A stretch of DNA of 64,000 nt from JARBUG01 sp035628915 (GTDB lineage Bacteria; Bacillota; Sulfobacillia; Symbiobacteriales; Symbiobacteriaceae). The stretch is taken from positions 62,001 through 126,000 of the forward strand of contig DASPIW010000024.1 in assembly GCA_035628915.1 (NCBI GenBank), written 5' to 3'. The translations under genes were made by a program, and so were the position numbers. Positions within the stretch are counted from its first letter, which is position 1; each line of letters starts with the position of its first letter. Of the stretch, positions 1-8,704 are shown piece after piece. The notes beneath the pieces were generated by a model that made no database searches, was not told the DNA's origin, and saw only the letters and a list, made by a program, of their open reading frames with translations.

Positions 1-663
1 GAGCTCGCCGCCGAGGCATTCCACATGGAGGATGCCGTGGGGGAACAGGCCGAAGTGCATGCCCTGGTAGTCTTCGGGCGGGAACAGCTCAGCTAGTCCG
101 CAACCAACCTTCTCCCTGAGTGCGGCATCGGCCCGGGCCGCCTCGTCCGGGCGCCAGTCCCGGATTTTTGTGTTCATGGGATGGTCCTGCGAGCCGCAGT
201 CGACGCCCAACAGCTTGATGCGCCTCTGCAGGCACCACTGCCAGAACTCCCGGGTGGGGCCCGGGTGGCGGAGCATGTAGCGCTGCTCGTCGGCCTCAGG
301 CTGGTCCCAGCCGTAGCGGCTGTAGCCGGTATAGATGAAGAGGATGTCGCCTTCCCGGACTTCGACCCGCTGCTCAATGTCCCGCGAGGTATAAATGCCG
401 TAGTCCTCGGAGATGTCGGACAGGTCGGCGATGACGCCGGACCCGAAAAGCCGCTCCAGGGGAATGGAGGCGATATCCTGCCCGCCCGTGACGAAGTGGC
501 ACTGGCCGTCCAGATGGGTGCCTACGTGGTTGCTGCTGCGGATGATCTGGCCGTTGGCGCCGTTGAAGGAGAGCCGCTTGAAGTACTGAACCTGCAGGGG
601 CTCGTAGCTGGGCCAGGCGGGGGTCTGGATGCCGGTGGGAATCGACAGGTCAAACAAGCGCAT
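1..663 (-). CDS. Cyclase family protein (kynurenine-formamidase-like metal hydrolase), 3' end cut by window
   Basis: Cyclase-family metal-dependent hydrolases act on amides or cyclic substrates; kynurenine formamidase and isatin hydrolase are known members. The signature HxGTHxDxxxH is visible as H46, H50, D52 and H56, the metal-binding set of the family. The protein begins MRLFDLSIPTG, typical of the family, with a GGGGAGGA ribosome binding site about eight bases upstream. No stop is reached: about 221 codons are present and the C-terminus lies beyond the left edge. It is the last visible gene on the same strand as the AllFGH-like genes, 138 bases after the AllH-like gene, so it may act in the same nitrogen or carbamoyl metabolism. 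The substrate is not known from sequence. Confidence 0.85.
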   Translation of the reverse strand, partial: MRLFDLSIPTGIQTPAWPSYEPLQVQYFKRLSFNGANGQIIRSSNHVGTHLDGQCHFVTGGQDIASIPLERLFGSGVIADLSDISEDYGIYTSRDIEQRVEVREGDILFIYTGYSRYGWDQPEADEQRYMLRHPGPTREFWQWCLQRRIKLLGVDCGSQDHPMNTKIRDWRPDEAARADAALREKVGCGLAELFPPEDYQGMHFGLFPHGILHVECLGGEL

Positions 664-717
664 GGGCGGAGTCCTCCCCCTTTTCGGCGCTGACACGCCA
701 TTTACGGGACTGACTGC

Positions 718-767
718 GCCGAAAACCTCACCGACGCTAAAATCGCAGTGTCGCTGACGTTTTCGGC
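718..767. repeat. Imperfect 50-bp inverted repeat, likely terminator of the AllH-like gene
   Basis: The outer arms GCCGAAAAC and GTTTTCGGC are perfect 9-mers, and the inner parts (TCAgCGAC / GTCGgTGA) also pair imperfectly. It lies just downstream of the AllH-like gene and upstream of the cyclase gene. A further TTTTCGGC copy occurs near 681-688. It could be a terminator or a short palindromic repeat. Confidence 0.45.
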
Positions 768-801
768 TTGCCGTGCGGCCTCACCGCTGCGCGGCGCCGC
801 A

Positions 802-1440
802 CTAGACTAGCACAAAGTGCTCCAGGGCCGCGAGCGCCCCGGCGATCCAATCGGCGCCCGAGGTGGCGCCGCAGGCGAGCACGGGCGCCGGGTCGGCGGG
901 GCGCCCAACTAGCAGGGCATCGAGCCAGGCGAGGTGCTTTTCGCCCGCCACACCGCGGGCGGCCCACTTCAATAGATGATGACTGAGGGGTGTGGTCGCC
1001 TCGGCCGGAACCGAAGACAACTGAGCACCGAAGGCCGTGGCAAAGCGATGACCAGCCCGGTGCAGGGCGACACAGCACCCCGCCAGCACGTCGTCGCCGG
1101 CGGGCGTGAGGCCGGGGCCCAGGCCGGCCAGGGCGCCGGCGGCCCCGGCCCAGTCGCCCGCAGCCAGGGCGGCCGGGGCGGGCCGTGCGAGGCCCTGGCA
1201 GGCCCGAAGCGCCGCCGCGAGCCGGGCCCGGGGGGCGAGCGGCGGCGGCGCCGGCGGCGCCCAGGGGCGGGCGCCCTCCAGCAAAGGGAGCCGAGGAGAA
1301 AGCGAAGTCACGACGATCGCCCCCGGCCCGTTCCCGACTTCCGGTATCACCAGGCAGACCATCTCCCCGCCCTCAAAGAGCAGATTGATCGCCCGCCGGT
1401 ACGCCCCGGCCACATGAAACGGGCCACAAGGCGGCGCCAC
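802..1440 (-). CDS. allH: DUF2877 protein, AllH/YlbF-like (oxamate carbamoyltransferase subunit family)
   Basis: About 212 residues. Two DUF2877 hallmarks are visible: an N-terminal YRRAINLL...LVIPEVGNGPG block and a central GLGPGLTPAGDDVLAG motif; the C-terminus GATSGADW is also family-like. In E. coli, FdrA, YlbE and YlbF (AllF, AllG, AllH) together form oxamate carbamoyltransferase of the allantoin pathway. The gene follows AllG-like and AllF-like genes on the same strand. I chose GTG at 1440, seven bases after the AllG stop, because it leaves a family-like N-terminus. No clear ribosome binding site is seen, and a GTG at 1413 or translational coupling are alternatives. Confidence 0.75.
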   Translation of the reverse strand: MAPPCGPFHVAGAYRRAINLLFEGGEMVCLVIPEVGNGPGAIVVTSLSPRLPLLEGARPWAPPAPPPLAPRARLAAALRACQGLARPAPAALAAGDWAGAAGALAGLGPGLTPAGDDVLAGCCVALHRAGHRFATAFGAQLSSVPAEATTPLSHHLLKWAARGVAGEKHLAWLDALLVGRPADPAPVLACGATSGADWIAGALAALEHFVLV

Positions 1441-1447
1441 ATGATAG

Positions 1448-2815
1448 CTAATCGCCCGCAAGTGCCAACAGCGCCTCCGCGAAAATGCCCGCAGGCGGAT
1501 GGACCAGCCCGGCGCCCACCTGCCCCACGCCGGGCAGCCGGTGGGCCACCCCGGTGTTGATCGACGGCAGAATCCCCGTTTCGACCACCTTGCGCACATC
1601 AATGCCTGTCGGAGTACCTCGGAATCCAAAGGCGGGAATGGTATAGAAGGGCGACTCGGCGCAGGTGATCTCGTACATCTGCTCCGTCAGTTCCACCGCC
1701 ATGTCCGGCGTGCCGCCCACGAACTGGACAATGGCCGGCGCCGCGGCCATGGCAAAGCCCCCGATGCCCGCCGTCTCCGTGATCACCGAATCGCCGATGT
1801 CCAGGGCGGCGTCCGCTTCCGTGAAACCGGGGAAGTAGAGCGCCTTCACTTGCTGGGCGGGTCCCGTGAACCAGCGGCCCGGCAGCCCCGCCACCTGCAG
1901 CCCGAACTCGTAGCCGTTGCGGGCCATGCAGGTGACAACGGTGGAGCCGGGAATGCCGCGGGCGGCATCCAGCGTCGCCTTGCAGGCGGCCATCGACAGG
2001 TTGACAAACCAGACCTCGTTAGTCCCGATGAAGTCCATGACCCGAGCCAGAACTTCACCCTCCAGCCCGGTGCGGGCCAGAGCGGGCGCCAGCGCCCGCA
2101 GGAAGAGCGCCCCCGCCGCCTTGTTCCGGTTGTGGCACTCGTCGCCCATGTGGAGCGCCTGGGCGATCAACGCCCGCAGGTCAAGGCCCCCATCGACAAG
2201 CCGCAGCGCCTCGCACATAGCGTCCGCCACCGTGGTGTTCAGCCAGCGCAGGCGGGCCAGCACGTCGGGGGCGAAGGCGCCCATGCGCAGGACTTTGCCG
2301 TAGCCTTCGTTCAGGTTGGTGTACGCCCGGTTCCCGTAAGCGCGGTTTTCCACCACAAACAGCGCCGACGAGTACGAGATGACACCCGCCATCGGCCCCA
2401 CGCAGCCGCAGTCGTTGTTAGCCCGGAACTCGATCTCGCCGGACGCAGCCAGCGCTTCCGCCGCCTCGGGCGTGGGGGCGAGGCCTTCGAACATCAGGGC
2501 GCCGATCACGGCGCCCCGCTGGGGCCCCGCCATCGTCGCCCACCGGTTCGGCGGCCCGCTGTGCAAAATGGTGGCGCGGGTCATGCCGGCAATCAGATCG
2601 CCCGCCCGTCCCACATCCACCAGCACCGGGTGGCCAGTCGCCATAATGGCCAGGGCCTCCCGGTTCGCTTCTTCCACGGCAGGGGTGCTCAGCTTCTCCA
2701 GGGCGCCGATGAGCCGGGCGTCGCCCCCCGCGGGCGGGCGCCAATCCAGCTGCAGCACCTCCCGCCCCTGGGCCTTCAGCGCCGCCGCAAAGTGCGGGGC
2801 GCCCACATTCACCAC
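1448..2815 (-). CDS. allG: DUF1116 protein, AllG/YlbE-like (oxamate carbamoyltransferase subunit family)
   Basis: 455 residues, full length for the DUF1116 (YlbE/YahG) family. Characteristic stretches are visible: an N-terminal MVNVGAPHFAAALKAQG, a middle HMGDECHNRNKAA block and a C-terminal PAFGFRGTPTGIDVRKVVE. Family knowledge: with AllF and AllH it makes oxamate carbamoyltransferase, which cleaves oxalurate to oxamate and carbamoyl phosphate. The start overlaps the end of the AllF-like gene by seven bases, which implies coupled translation. No carbamate kinase (AllK), the usual partner, is seen in this window. The actual substrate of this paralogue could differ. Confidence 0.82.
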   Translation of the reverse strand: MVNVGAPHFAAALKAQGREVLQLDWRPPAGGDARLIGALEKLSTPAVEEANREALAIMATGHPVLVDVGRAGDLIAGMTRATILHSGPPNRWATMAGPQRGAVIGALMFEGLAPTPEAAEALAASGEIEFRANNDCGCVGPMAGVISYSSALFVVENRAYGNRAYTNLNEGYGKVLRMGAFAPDVLARLRWLNTTVADAMCEALRLVDGGLDLRALIAQALHMGDECHNRNKAAGALFLRALAPALARTGLEGEVLARVMDFIGTNEVWFVNLSMAACKATLDAARGIPGSTVVTCMARNGYEFGLQVAGLPGRWFTGPAQQVKALYFPGFTEADAALDIGDSVITETAGIGGFAMAAAPAIVQFVGGTPDMAVELTEQMYEITCAESPFYTIPAFGFRGTPTGIDVRKVVETGILPSINTGVAHRLPGVGQVGAGLVHPPAGIFAEALLALAGD

Positions 2816-4170
2816 CTTCGTGCCAGCGCCTCCTTTGCCGCCAGTGCCGCCAGGCGGGCCGTCGGCGCCACGGCGGCGCCCGCCTCCCGCAGCGCGGCCG
2901 CCTGCCGGGAATAGCCCTGCGGGTCGGCCTCTGTCCCCGTCACCGACGCGACGATCACAGTGCCGGCCGCTGCCGCCGCCCGCATAGCCGACGCCAGGGC
3001 GCCCGCCGGGTCGGGGTGGGCGCCGTGCCCCAGCACCACATCCAGCAGGACCAAATCAGCCCGGCAGTCGCGCAGCAGTTCCGCCCGGTACGAAGGGTCG
3101 ATCATCGGATGCGGCCGCCCCTGGGTGAAGCGGTCCTCGCCGAGGTCGATCAGTTCCGCCCGGTCGCCCAGAATCTGCCGCGCCTGGCTGCAGAGCGTCC
3201 CGCCGGTGAACAGCCCCAGCGCCCGCGGCCCGCGGGCGCGCCCTACCGCAACGTGGTCACCAAATGCCAAGGTGCACCCGGTGGCCGCCTCCGCCGCCTC
3301 ATCCAGCGAAAACCGGTCCAAGAGGCAGAGCGCATACGGCTTGCCGCCCGGCGCCTCCAGCGCCGCGGCCACCCGCTCCGCCACCGAATGGCCCGGCGGC
3401 TTGGAGACGACCACAATGCGCTCGGTCCCGGGGTCCGCCTGCAGCCGGCGAATCGCCTCCAGGGTCATCAGGCCGCCCACGGCTTCCGAGAGGTCCCGTC
3501 CGCCCACCCCGATTAGCTGCGAAACGCCGCCCCCGAGCCGGTCGATCAGGCAGGAGAGCTCCTGGGCGCCCGTCCCCGACGCTGCCACAATGCCGATATT
3601 CCCCGGCCGGATGGCGTTGGCAAAGCCCAGACCCACGCCGTTCAGAATCGCCGTGCCGCAGTCGGGCCCCATGAGAAGCCGTCCCTGCTCCAGGGCGAGC
3701 CGCTTGAGCCGCACTTCATCGGCCACCGGCACGTTGTTGCTGAACAACATCACGTCGAGCCCCTGTTCCAGGGCAAGCCGTGCTTCCCGCGCCGCGTACT
3801 CACCCGGCACGCTTACCAGCGCCAGGTCAGCGGCGAATCCGCCCCGCAAGGCCGCCGCAACCGACCGGGGCGCCGCCCGGCGCCCACCGGTCCCCGCCGG
3901 CTGCGCCCTTCCGCTCAGTTCCTGCTCCGCCGCCGCCACAGCCGCCTCACAGTCAGCCTCAGACGCGGCCGCCACGGCTACCACCACATCGCCGGGGGTT
4001 GCCGTCACCGCCGCCCCAAACGATTCGGCAATCTGCTGGAGATTGAGCGGCGTCCCCATGGCCACCGAGGCCCGCTCCACGCCCGGCAAGGCCCGCAGGC
4101 GCTGCGAGATGGCCATCAGCGTCACGGAATCGTAGTACCGGCCTGGTCGCACCAGCACCCGGACGGTCAT
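2809..4170 (-). CDS. allF: FdrA/AllF-like protein with acyl-CoA synthetase-type domains
   Basis: 453 residues. The N-terminal region (RPGRYYDSVTLMAISQRL) and a succinyl-CoA-synthetase-like core (GIVAASGTGAQELSCLIDRLG) are typical of FdrA. It is the first of three consecutive AllF-AllG-AllH subunits, the known composition of E. coli oxamate carbamoyltransferase. It begins with ATG overlapping the stop of the CoxG-like gene as ATGA, so the four genes form one transcription unit. It acts in the cytoplasm. The assignment to oxamate rather than another carbamoyl acceptor is by analogy. Confidence 0.82.
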   Translation of the reverse strand: MTVRVLVRPGRYYDSVTLMAISQRLRALPGVERASVAMGTPLNLQQIAESFGAAVTATPGDVVVAVAAASEADCEAAVAAAEQELSGRAQPAGTGGRRAAPRSVAAALRGGFAADLALVSVPGEYAAREARLALEQGLDVMLFSNNVPVADEVRLKRLALEQGRLLMGPDCGTAILNGVGLGFANAIRPGNIGIVAASGTGAQELSCLIDRLGGGVSQLIGVGGRDLSEAVGGLMTLEAIRRLQADPGTERIVVVSKPPGHSVAERVAAALEAPGGKPYALCLLDRFSLDEAAEAATGCTLAFGDHVAVGRARGPRALGLFTGGTLCSQARQILGDRAELIDLGEDRFTQGRPHPMIDPSYRAELLRDCRADLVLLDVVLGHGAHPDPAGALASAMRAAAAAGTVIVASVTGTEADPQGYSRQAAALREAGAAVAPTARLAALAAKEALARRW

Positions 4171-4610
4171 CGGCTGACCAGCTCCTTCCCGGCCGCGGCA
4201 AAGAACTCGCTCACGATCCAGCGGGCCACGCCGCCCAGCACCCGCTGGCCAACCATGGCGACCGGACCGCCCACGTTCACATCCCAGTCGTAACTCACCC
4301 GTGTCTGCCCGGCTCCAACGGCGGAGAGCGCCATCCGGCCGGTCACGGCGACAAAGCCGGTAGTCCCGTTCATCTCAATGCGCAGCGTCATGCTTTCCGG
4401 CGCCTGCTTGTCCGTCACGACGAGGCTGCCCTCATAGGTCCCCTTGACCGCAGCCAGTCCGACTTTAACTACGGCAGCATACCGGTCTGGATCAAGCGGC
4501 TCCAGCCGCTCGCACCCCGGCAGACACCGCGCCAGCACAGCCGGATCGTTCAGCAACTGCCAGACCGGCTCACGGTCGGCCCGGAACAGGAAATCGCCCG
4601 TCACCTGCAT
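4167..4610 (-). CDS. CoxG-like SRPBCC family protein
   Basis: 147 residues, the usual length of the CO dehydrogenase subunit G family (SRPBCC/START fold, hydrophobic ligand pocket). Family-like elements are the N-terminal VTGDFLFRADREPVWQLLND, the LPGCERLEP loop and the C-terminal amphipathic helix. Classical CoxG helps anchor or mature CO dehydrogenase, but no cox genes are nearby. Here it opens the AllFGH-like operon, overlapping AllF by four bases. Its role in this context is unknown; it may be an accessory or substrate-handling protein of the carbamoyltransferase complex. Confidence 0.75.
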   Translation of the reverse strand: MQVTGDFLFRADREPVWQLLNDPAVLARCLPGCERLEPLDPDRYAAVVKVGLAAVKGTYEGSLVVTDKQAPESMTLRIEMNGTTGFVAVTGRMALSAVGAGQTRVSYDWDVNVGGPVAMVGQRVLGGVARWIVSEFFAAAGKELVSR

Positions 4611-4716
4611 GCCGAATCAACTCCCCCGCACATGCATATGACCCCGCCTGCTTCGCCAAAACTGGCAGTATACCACTCATGCGGCTGACACCGCCACGGC
4701 GAGGGGGCGGCGATCG

Positions 4717-6381
4717 ATGTCGACGAAGAAGGCCCCTTCCGGCAAACTGGAGGCCTACCTTCAGCGGGCCGGCCTCTGGGTGGAAGCGGCCATGGCTGAT
4801 AGGGCGGCCAGCAACCCGGCGGAGCTGCAGAAACTGGGCGCGGCCCTCCACGGCCACAAAGCCAAACTGCCCATCTCCCCCGACACGGAGGAGATGAAGC
4901 AGCTGGTGATGGCCCTGTTTGGTTCTGCCATGGATCTGATCGTGCGGGAGCACCAGTTGGACCCCGGCGCCACGCCTGCGCTCAGCGTCTGTTTCCGGGG
5001 GCCGACCGACCAGGATATGCTGGAGCGTGCGCTGGCTGAACTGCAGAACTGCATGGACGCGGCGCCCGCCGACCCGGAACAATTCCTGGACTGGCTGGCC
5101 CGCCGGCGCTCCAGCGTTCCTGAGACGCTGATCGAATCCCGCCTCGACCGCCTGACCCAGGCGATGCTCGACGGCCACACCATCATGTTCGTCGAGGGCG
5201 CTGCCCGTGCCTTGAACCTGGACACCTCGGGATGGCCCCACCGCAAGGTCGAAGAGCCCCTGACCGAGGGGGTGGTCCGTGGCCCCCGCGAGGGGTTTAC
5301 AGAGTTGCTCACGGTCAACACTGCACTGCTGCGGCGGCGGATCAGGGATGAACGGCTGCGCATCGACCTGATGAGAATCGGCGAAGTCACCGGTACCAGA
5401 GTGGCGGTCGCCTATGTCGCGGGGCTCTGTCGCCCTGCCCTGGTAGCCGAAGCGAAACGCCGCCTGGGGCGAATCAAGATCGACGGCGTGCTCGAGAGTA
5501 TGTACCTCGAAGAGTTCATCGAAGACACGCCGTGGACGGTCTTCCCCTTGCTGAAGTCGACAGAGCGCCCGGACGTGGCGGCCTCCGCCCTGCTGGAAGG
5601 GCGAGTGGTTATCTTCACCGAAGGCACCCCCTTCGCCCTGATCGCCCCCACTTCGTTCACCGACATGATGCAGACGCCGGAGGACTACTACGAGCGGTTT
5701 CCGATCATCATCCTGGTCCGGGTGCTGCGCTGGTTCTTTGCCGCCATCGCCCTGCTCGGCCCGGCGTTCTATGTGGCCTTTACCACCTTCCACCACGAAA
5801 TGCTGCCTCATCAACTGCTGCTGTCGATCATGGCAGCCCGCGAAGGAGTGCCCTTTCCCGCCGTGGTGGAGGCGCTGATCATGGAGATTTCGTTTGAAGC
5901 GCTCCGGGAGGCGGGCATCCGGATGCCCAAGCAGATCGGACAGGCGATCAGCATTGTCGGGGCGCTGGTCATTGGCCAGGCCGCTGTACAGGCGGGCATT
6001 GTCTCCGCACCGATGGTCATCGTCGTTTCACTCACGGGTCTGGCCTCGTTCGTCATTCCCAAGTATAGTACCGCCATCGCCCTGCGGATTCTCCGCTTCA
6101 TCATGCTCCTGCTGGCCGGCACCTTCGGCGCTTTCGGCCTCATCATGGGCGTCATGTGCGTACTGATCCACCTGGCAAGCCTGCGCTCGTTTGGGGCGCC
6201 GTACTACGCACCCCTGGCCCCCTTGCTGCCAGACGATTTTGACGATGCCATCATCCGGGTGCCCCATTGGTCCAACCGCAGCCGGCCAACCGAAACGGAC
6301 GCCCTTGATCCGATACGGGCTGCTTCGGGGCTCAGTCCGGCCGAGAACCTCCCGCAGGGGAAGGAGCACGAACAGCCGTGA
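4717..6381 (+). CDS. gerAA: Spore germination protein GerA family (germinant receptor A subunit)
   Basis: 554 residues, typical for GerAA/GerKA subunits. A large hydrophilic N-terminal domain (to about residue 325, with blocks such as EGPREGF-type GPREGFTELLTVN and RLKIDGVLESMYLEEFIED) precedes five or so membrane segments (about residues 330-500, including RFPIIILVRVLRWFFAAIALLG). The A subunit sits in the inner spore membrane and, with B and C, senses small-molecule germinants. It overlaps gerB by four bases (GTGA). It is divergent from the CoxG-like gene. Expression would be expected in the forespore (sigma-G), but I could not identify a convincing promoter in the 106-base gap. Confidence 0.96.
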   Translation: MSTKKAPSGKLEAYLQRAGLWVEAAMADRAASNPAELQKLGAALHGHKAKLPISPDTEEMKQLVMALFGSAMDLIVREHQLDPGATPALSVCFRGPTDQDMLERALAELQNCMDAAPADPEQFLDWLARRRSSVPETLIESRLDRLTQAMLDGHTIMFVEGAARALNLDTSGWPHRKVEEPLTEGVVRGPREGFTELLTVNTALLRRRIRDERLRIDLMRIGEVTGTRVAVAYVAGLCRPALVAEAKRRLGRIKIDGVLESMYLEEFIEDTPWTVFPLLKSTERPDVAASALLEGRVVIFTEGTPFALIAPTSFTDMMQTPEDYYERFPIIILVRVLRWFFAAIALLGPAFYVAFTTFHHEMLPHQLLLSIMAAREGVPFPAVVEALIMEISFEALREAGIRMPKQIGQAISIVGALVIGQAAVQAGIVSAPMVIVVSLTGLASFVIPKYSTAIALRILRFIMLLLAGTFGAFGLIMGVMCVLIHLASLRSFGAPYYAPLAPLLPDDFDDAIIRVPHWSNRSRPTETDALDPIRAASGLSPAENLPQGKEHEQP

Positions 6382-7478
6382 CCCGCATTCGGATCAGTAA
6401 CGCGCAATTCGTCTGCCTGCTGACCCAGTTCAACTTCGTCGCCACCCTGCTGCTCCTGCCGGCGCCGATGGCCATGCGGGCAGGCCCCGATGCCTGGCTT
6501 ACGGTTCCCATTGGCATGTGCCTGGGCGCCCTGCCCGTGTCGGTGCTGCTCGGCCTGTTGATCAGGCGGCACCCCGACGTGAGCTTTTTCGAGGTCACCG
6601 AGTTAGTCCTTGGGAAATGGGCGGGCAGGGTGGCTCTGCTGGTGTTGGGAGCGTTTTCACTCTTTCTGACGTCCCTCATCATCCGGAACACCATGGACTT
6701 TGCCGCCATTTCGCTGCTGCCCGGAACGCCTCTGATCGTGATTGCTGCTCTCTTCACCGCCACCATTGCATACGCCGCATACGGCGGCAGCGAAGTCATT
6801 GCACGGCTGGCGCCCCTCGCCCTCATTCTTGCCACGATCGCCTCTATCGCCATGCTGGCCGGCCTGACGGACGAAGTGGCGTTCACGCGGGTACTCCCGG
6901 TCCTGAAAGACGGTCTTCTCCCTGTGTTCAGAGGTGCGTGGCCGAGTACGGGCTGGTTCGCGGAGTTCGTCGCCATCGCACCGATCGTCTTTCAAATGAA
7001 CCAACCAAAAAAAGCCCTGGGCAGTATGCTCCTTGGCAATGGGTTGGCTGCTCTGTTCCTGGCCTATCTCGTTATCTGCTCCTTGCTGGTCTTCTCACCG
7101 GATTTGACGCAGAAATTCATCTATCCCACCTATGCCCTGGCCCGGCAAGTCTCCGCAGGACAGTTCTTGGAGCGCCTGGAACTCATCGTGATCACTTTCT
7201 GGCAGGCCGGCATGGTCATCAAGGCGGCGTCCACGCTCTGGGCGGCCACGGCCTGCCTCGGGTGGAGCGTCGGGCTGACCCGCGTGACGTGGCTGCCCGT
7301 CATTATGGCCGCAGTCGCCATGGGGCTGACGCTCATATGGTCCAGCGAATTGGCCGAAGCCTGGTTCGGAATATTCATCTGGACACCGGTCATGCTGCCC
7401 TTTGAGATCGGACTGCCCGCCCTGCTTCTGGCGGCATCCTTCTGGAAGAAGCGGCCGCGCAAGGGGGTCACCGTGTGA
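6378..7478 (+). CDS. gerAB: Spore germination permease GerB family (germinant receptor B subunit)
   Basis: 366 residues and almost wholly hydrophobic, with about ten predicted membrane segments, as in the endospore germination permease family related to amino-acid permeases. The N-terminus RISNAQFVCLLTQFNFVATLLL and the central ALARQVSAGQFLERLE block are typical. It starts at GTG inside the gerA stop and ends overlapping gerC by four bases, so the three subunits are translationally coupled. In known receptors the B subunit binds the germinant. Confidence 0.95.
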   Translation: MTRIRISNAQFVCLLTQFNFVATLLLLPAPMAMRAGPDAWLTVPIGMCLGALPVSVLLGLLIRRHPDVSFFEVTELVLGKWAGRVALLVLGAFSLFLTSLIIRNTMDFAAISLLPGTPLIVIAALFTATIAYAAYGGSEVIARLAPLALILATIASIAMLAGLTDEVAFTRVLPVLKDGLLPVFRGAWPSTGWFAEFVAIAPIVFQMNQPKKALGSMLLGNGLAALFLAYLVICSLLVFSPDLTQKFIYPTYALARQVSAGQFLERLELIVITFWQAGMVIKAASTLWAATACLGWSVGLTRVTWLPVIMAAVAMGLTLIWSSELAEAWFGIFIWTPVMLPFEIGLPALLLAASFWKKRPRKGVTV

Positions 7479-8659
7479 GACGCAAGTTGCTGGCGTTGCT
7501 GATCGCCGTAGCGCTCTTCCAGTCTGGCTGCTGGAGCCGGCGGGAAGTGAACGACCTGGGTACGGTGATCACCATCGGCGTTGACCGGACGGAAGCAGGA
7601 AAGCTGTCTGTAACCCTGGCCGTCGCCCTCCCCGGCGCCGCCTCCGGCGGCAAGGGGCAACAGCAGGGAGCGGTGCGCCGCAGCCGGGTAATCTTGCACC
7701 GCGAGGCGGCAACGATCTCCGAGGCCATCCGGCTGGCCGAACTCACTTCCTCCCGCCGCCTCGCAATGGATCACAGCCAGATTCTCATGCTGGGTGAGCG
7801 CTTCGCCCGCGGCGGCGTGGACACTCTGCTGGACTTTTTGCTGCGCAGTCCCCAGGTGCGGCTCTCCACGCGCATCATACTGGTTCGGGGTGCAACTCCC
7901 TTCGAAGTGCTGGAAATTGACCCGTTGATGCGGAGCACGCAGGCAGAGGCGCTCCGGGAGTTGGAAGCCAGCCGAGCCGGGCTTCAGATGAACCTCAAGG
8001 ACTTCCTGATCGCCCTGACGATGCCCCACCAGTCCCCCATCATGCCCACGCTGAATCTGCGCCCCCACCTCACGTCGGAAAACGGCGTGCCGGGGCAAGA
8101 GGTTGAGATGAGCGGCGCAGCAGTCTTCTCAGGGGACCGGCTCTCCCTGGTCATCGACGAGATGGAGACCAGGGTGGCCAACTGGCTGCTGACCGATGCC
8201 CGCGATGCCCTGGTGACTGCTCCATGCCCCGGTGGCAAGCCCGGGTTGATCTCTGTCAGAATCAACCGGGCAAAACGGGCTATTGAGCCCGTCTGGGCGG
8301 GCGGACGCCTCTCCTTCCGGGTCAGGCTGCAAGGGGACGCCCGCATCACCGACTTGCAGTGCGACCTCGTGCTTGACTCGCCGGCAGGCCTGGCAGAGTT
8401 GGATGACGCCGTTTCAGAGGAGTTGGAGAAACGCACCGCGGAACTGATCACCCGCCTGCAGGAAGCCCAGGTTGATCCGTTCGGCTTCGGCGAGCAGGTG
8501 CGCGCCAAGCTGCCCGCCGTTTGGCAGCGGGTCGGAGGCAAACAGTGGCTTGCTGTGTGGGCATCGATCCCGGTGCATGTCGACGCCAGATTTCGCATTG
8601 TTCATCTGAACATGACCAATCAGCCGCCGGTGCCGGATCGTACGAGAATCAGCAAGTAA
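7475..8659 (+). CDS. gerAC: Spore germination lipoprotein GerC family (germinant receptor C subunit)
   Basis: 394 residues, the usual GerAC length. A lipoprotein signal peptide is clear (MRRKLLALLIAVALFQSGC, lipidated C19), followed by the family block WSRREVNDLGTVITIGVDRT. The C-terminal domain (VDPFGFGEQVRAKLPAVWQ) matches the GerC fold. It would be lipid-anchored on the outer face of the inner spore membrane. It starts at GTG overlapping the gerB stop (GTGA) and completes one ABC-type receptor operon. No spore-specific regulatory gene lies beside it. Confidence 0.95.
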   Translation: MRRKLLALLIAVALFQSGCWSRREVNDLGTVITIGVDRTEAGKLSVTLAVALPGAASGGKGQQQGAVRRSRVILHREAATISEAIRLAELTSSRRLAMDHSQILMLGERFARGGVDTLLDFLLRSPQVRLSTRIILVRGATPFEVLEIDPLMRSTQAEALRELEASRAGLQMNLKDFLIALTMPHQSPIMPTLNLRPHLTSENGVPGQEVEMSGAAVFSGDRLSLVIDEMETRVANWLLTDARDALVTAPCPGGKPGLISVRINRAKRAIEPVWAGGRLSFRVRLQGDARITDLQCDLVLDSPAGLAELDDAVSEELEKRTAELITRLQEAQVDPFGFGEQVRAKLPAVWQRVGGKQWLAVWASIPVHVDARFRIVHLNMTNQPPVPDRTRISK

Positions 8660-8704
8660 CCGGGACCGAACAAACCGGGCGCCCGGACAGTATTATCCAG
8701 CAGA

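Noticed and set aside
1499..2914. 471-residue plus-strand ORF opposite the AllG-like gene
   Set aside because: It is an antisense shadow of a gene with strong family similarity; high GC keeps the opposite strand open and the translation has no domain character.
4611..4716. Sigma-G promoter before the ger operon
   Set aside because: TGCATA and CAGTATAC are visible but about 26 bases apart, too far for a forespore promoter.
4570..5814. 414-residue minus-strand ORF under gerA
   Set aside because: Composition is rich in His, Gln, Arg and Gly as in antisense frames, and gerA on the plus strand is unambiguous.
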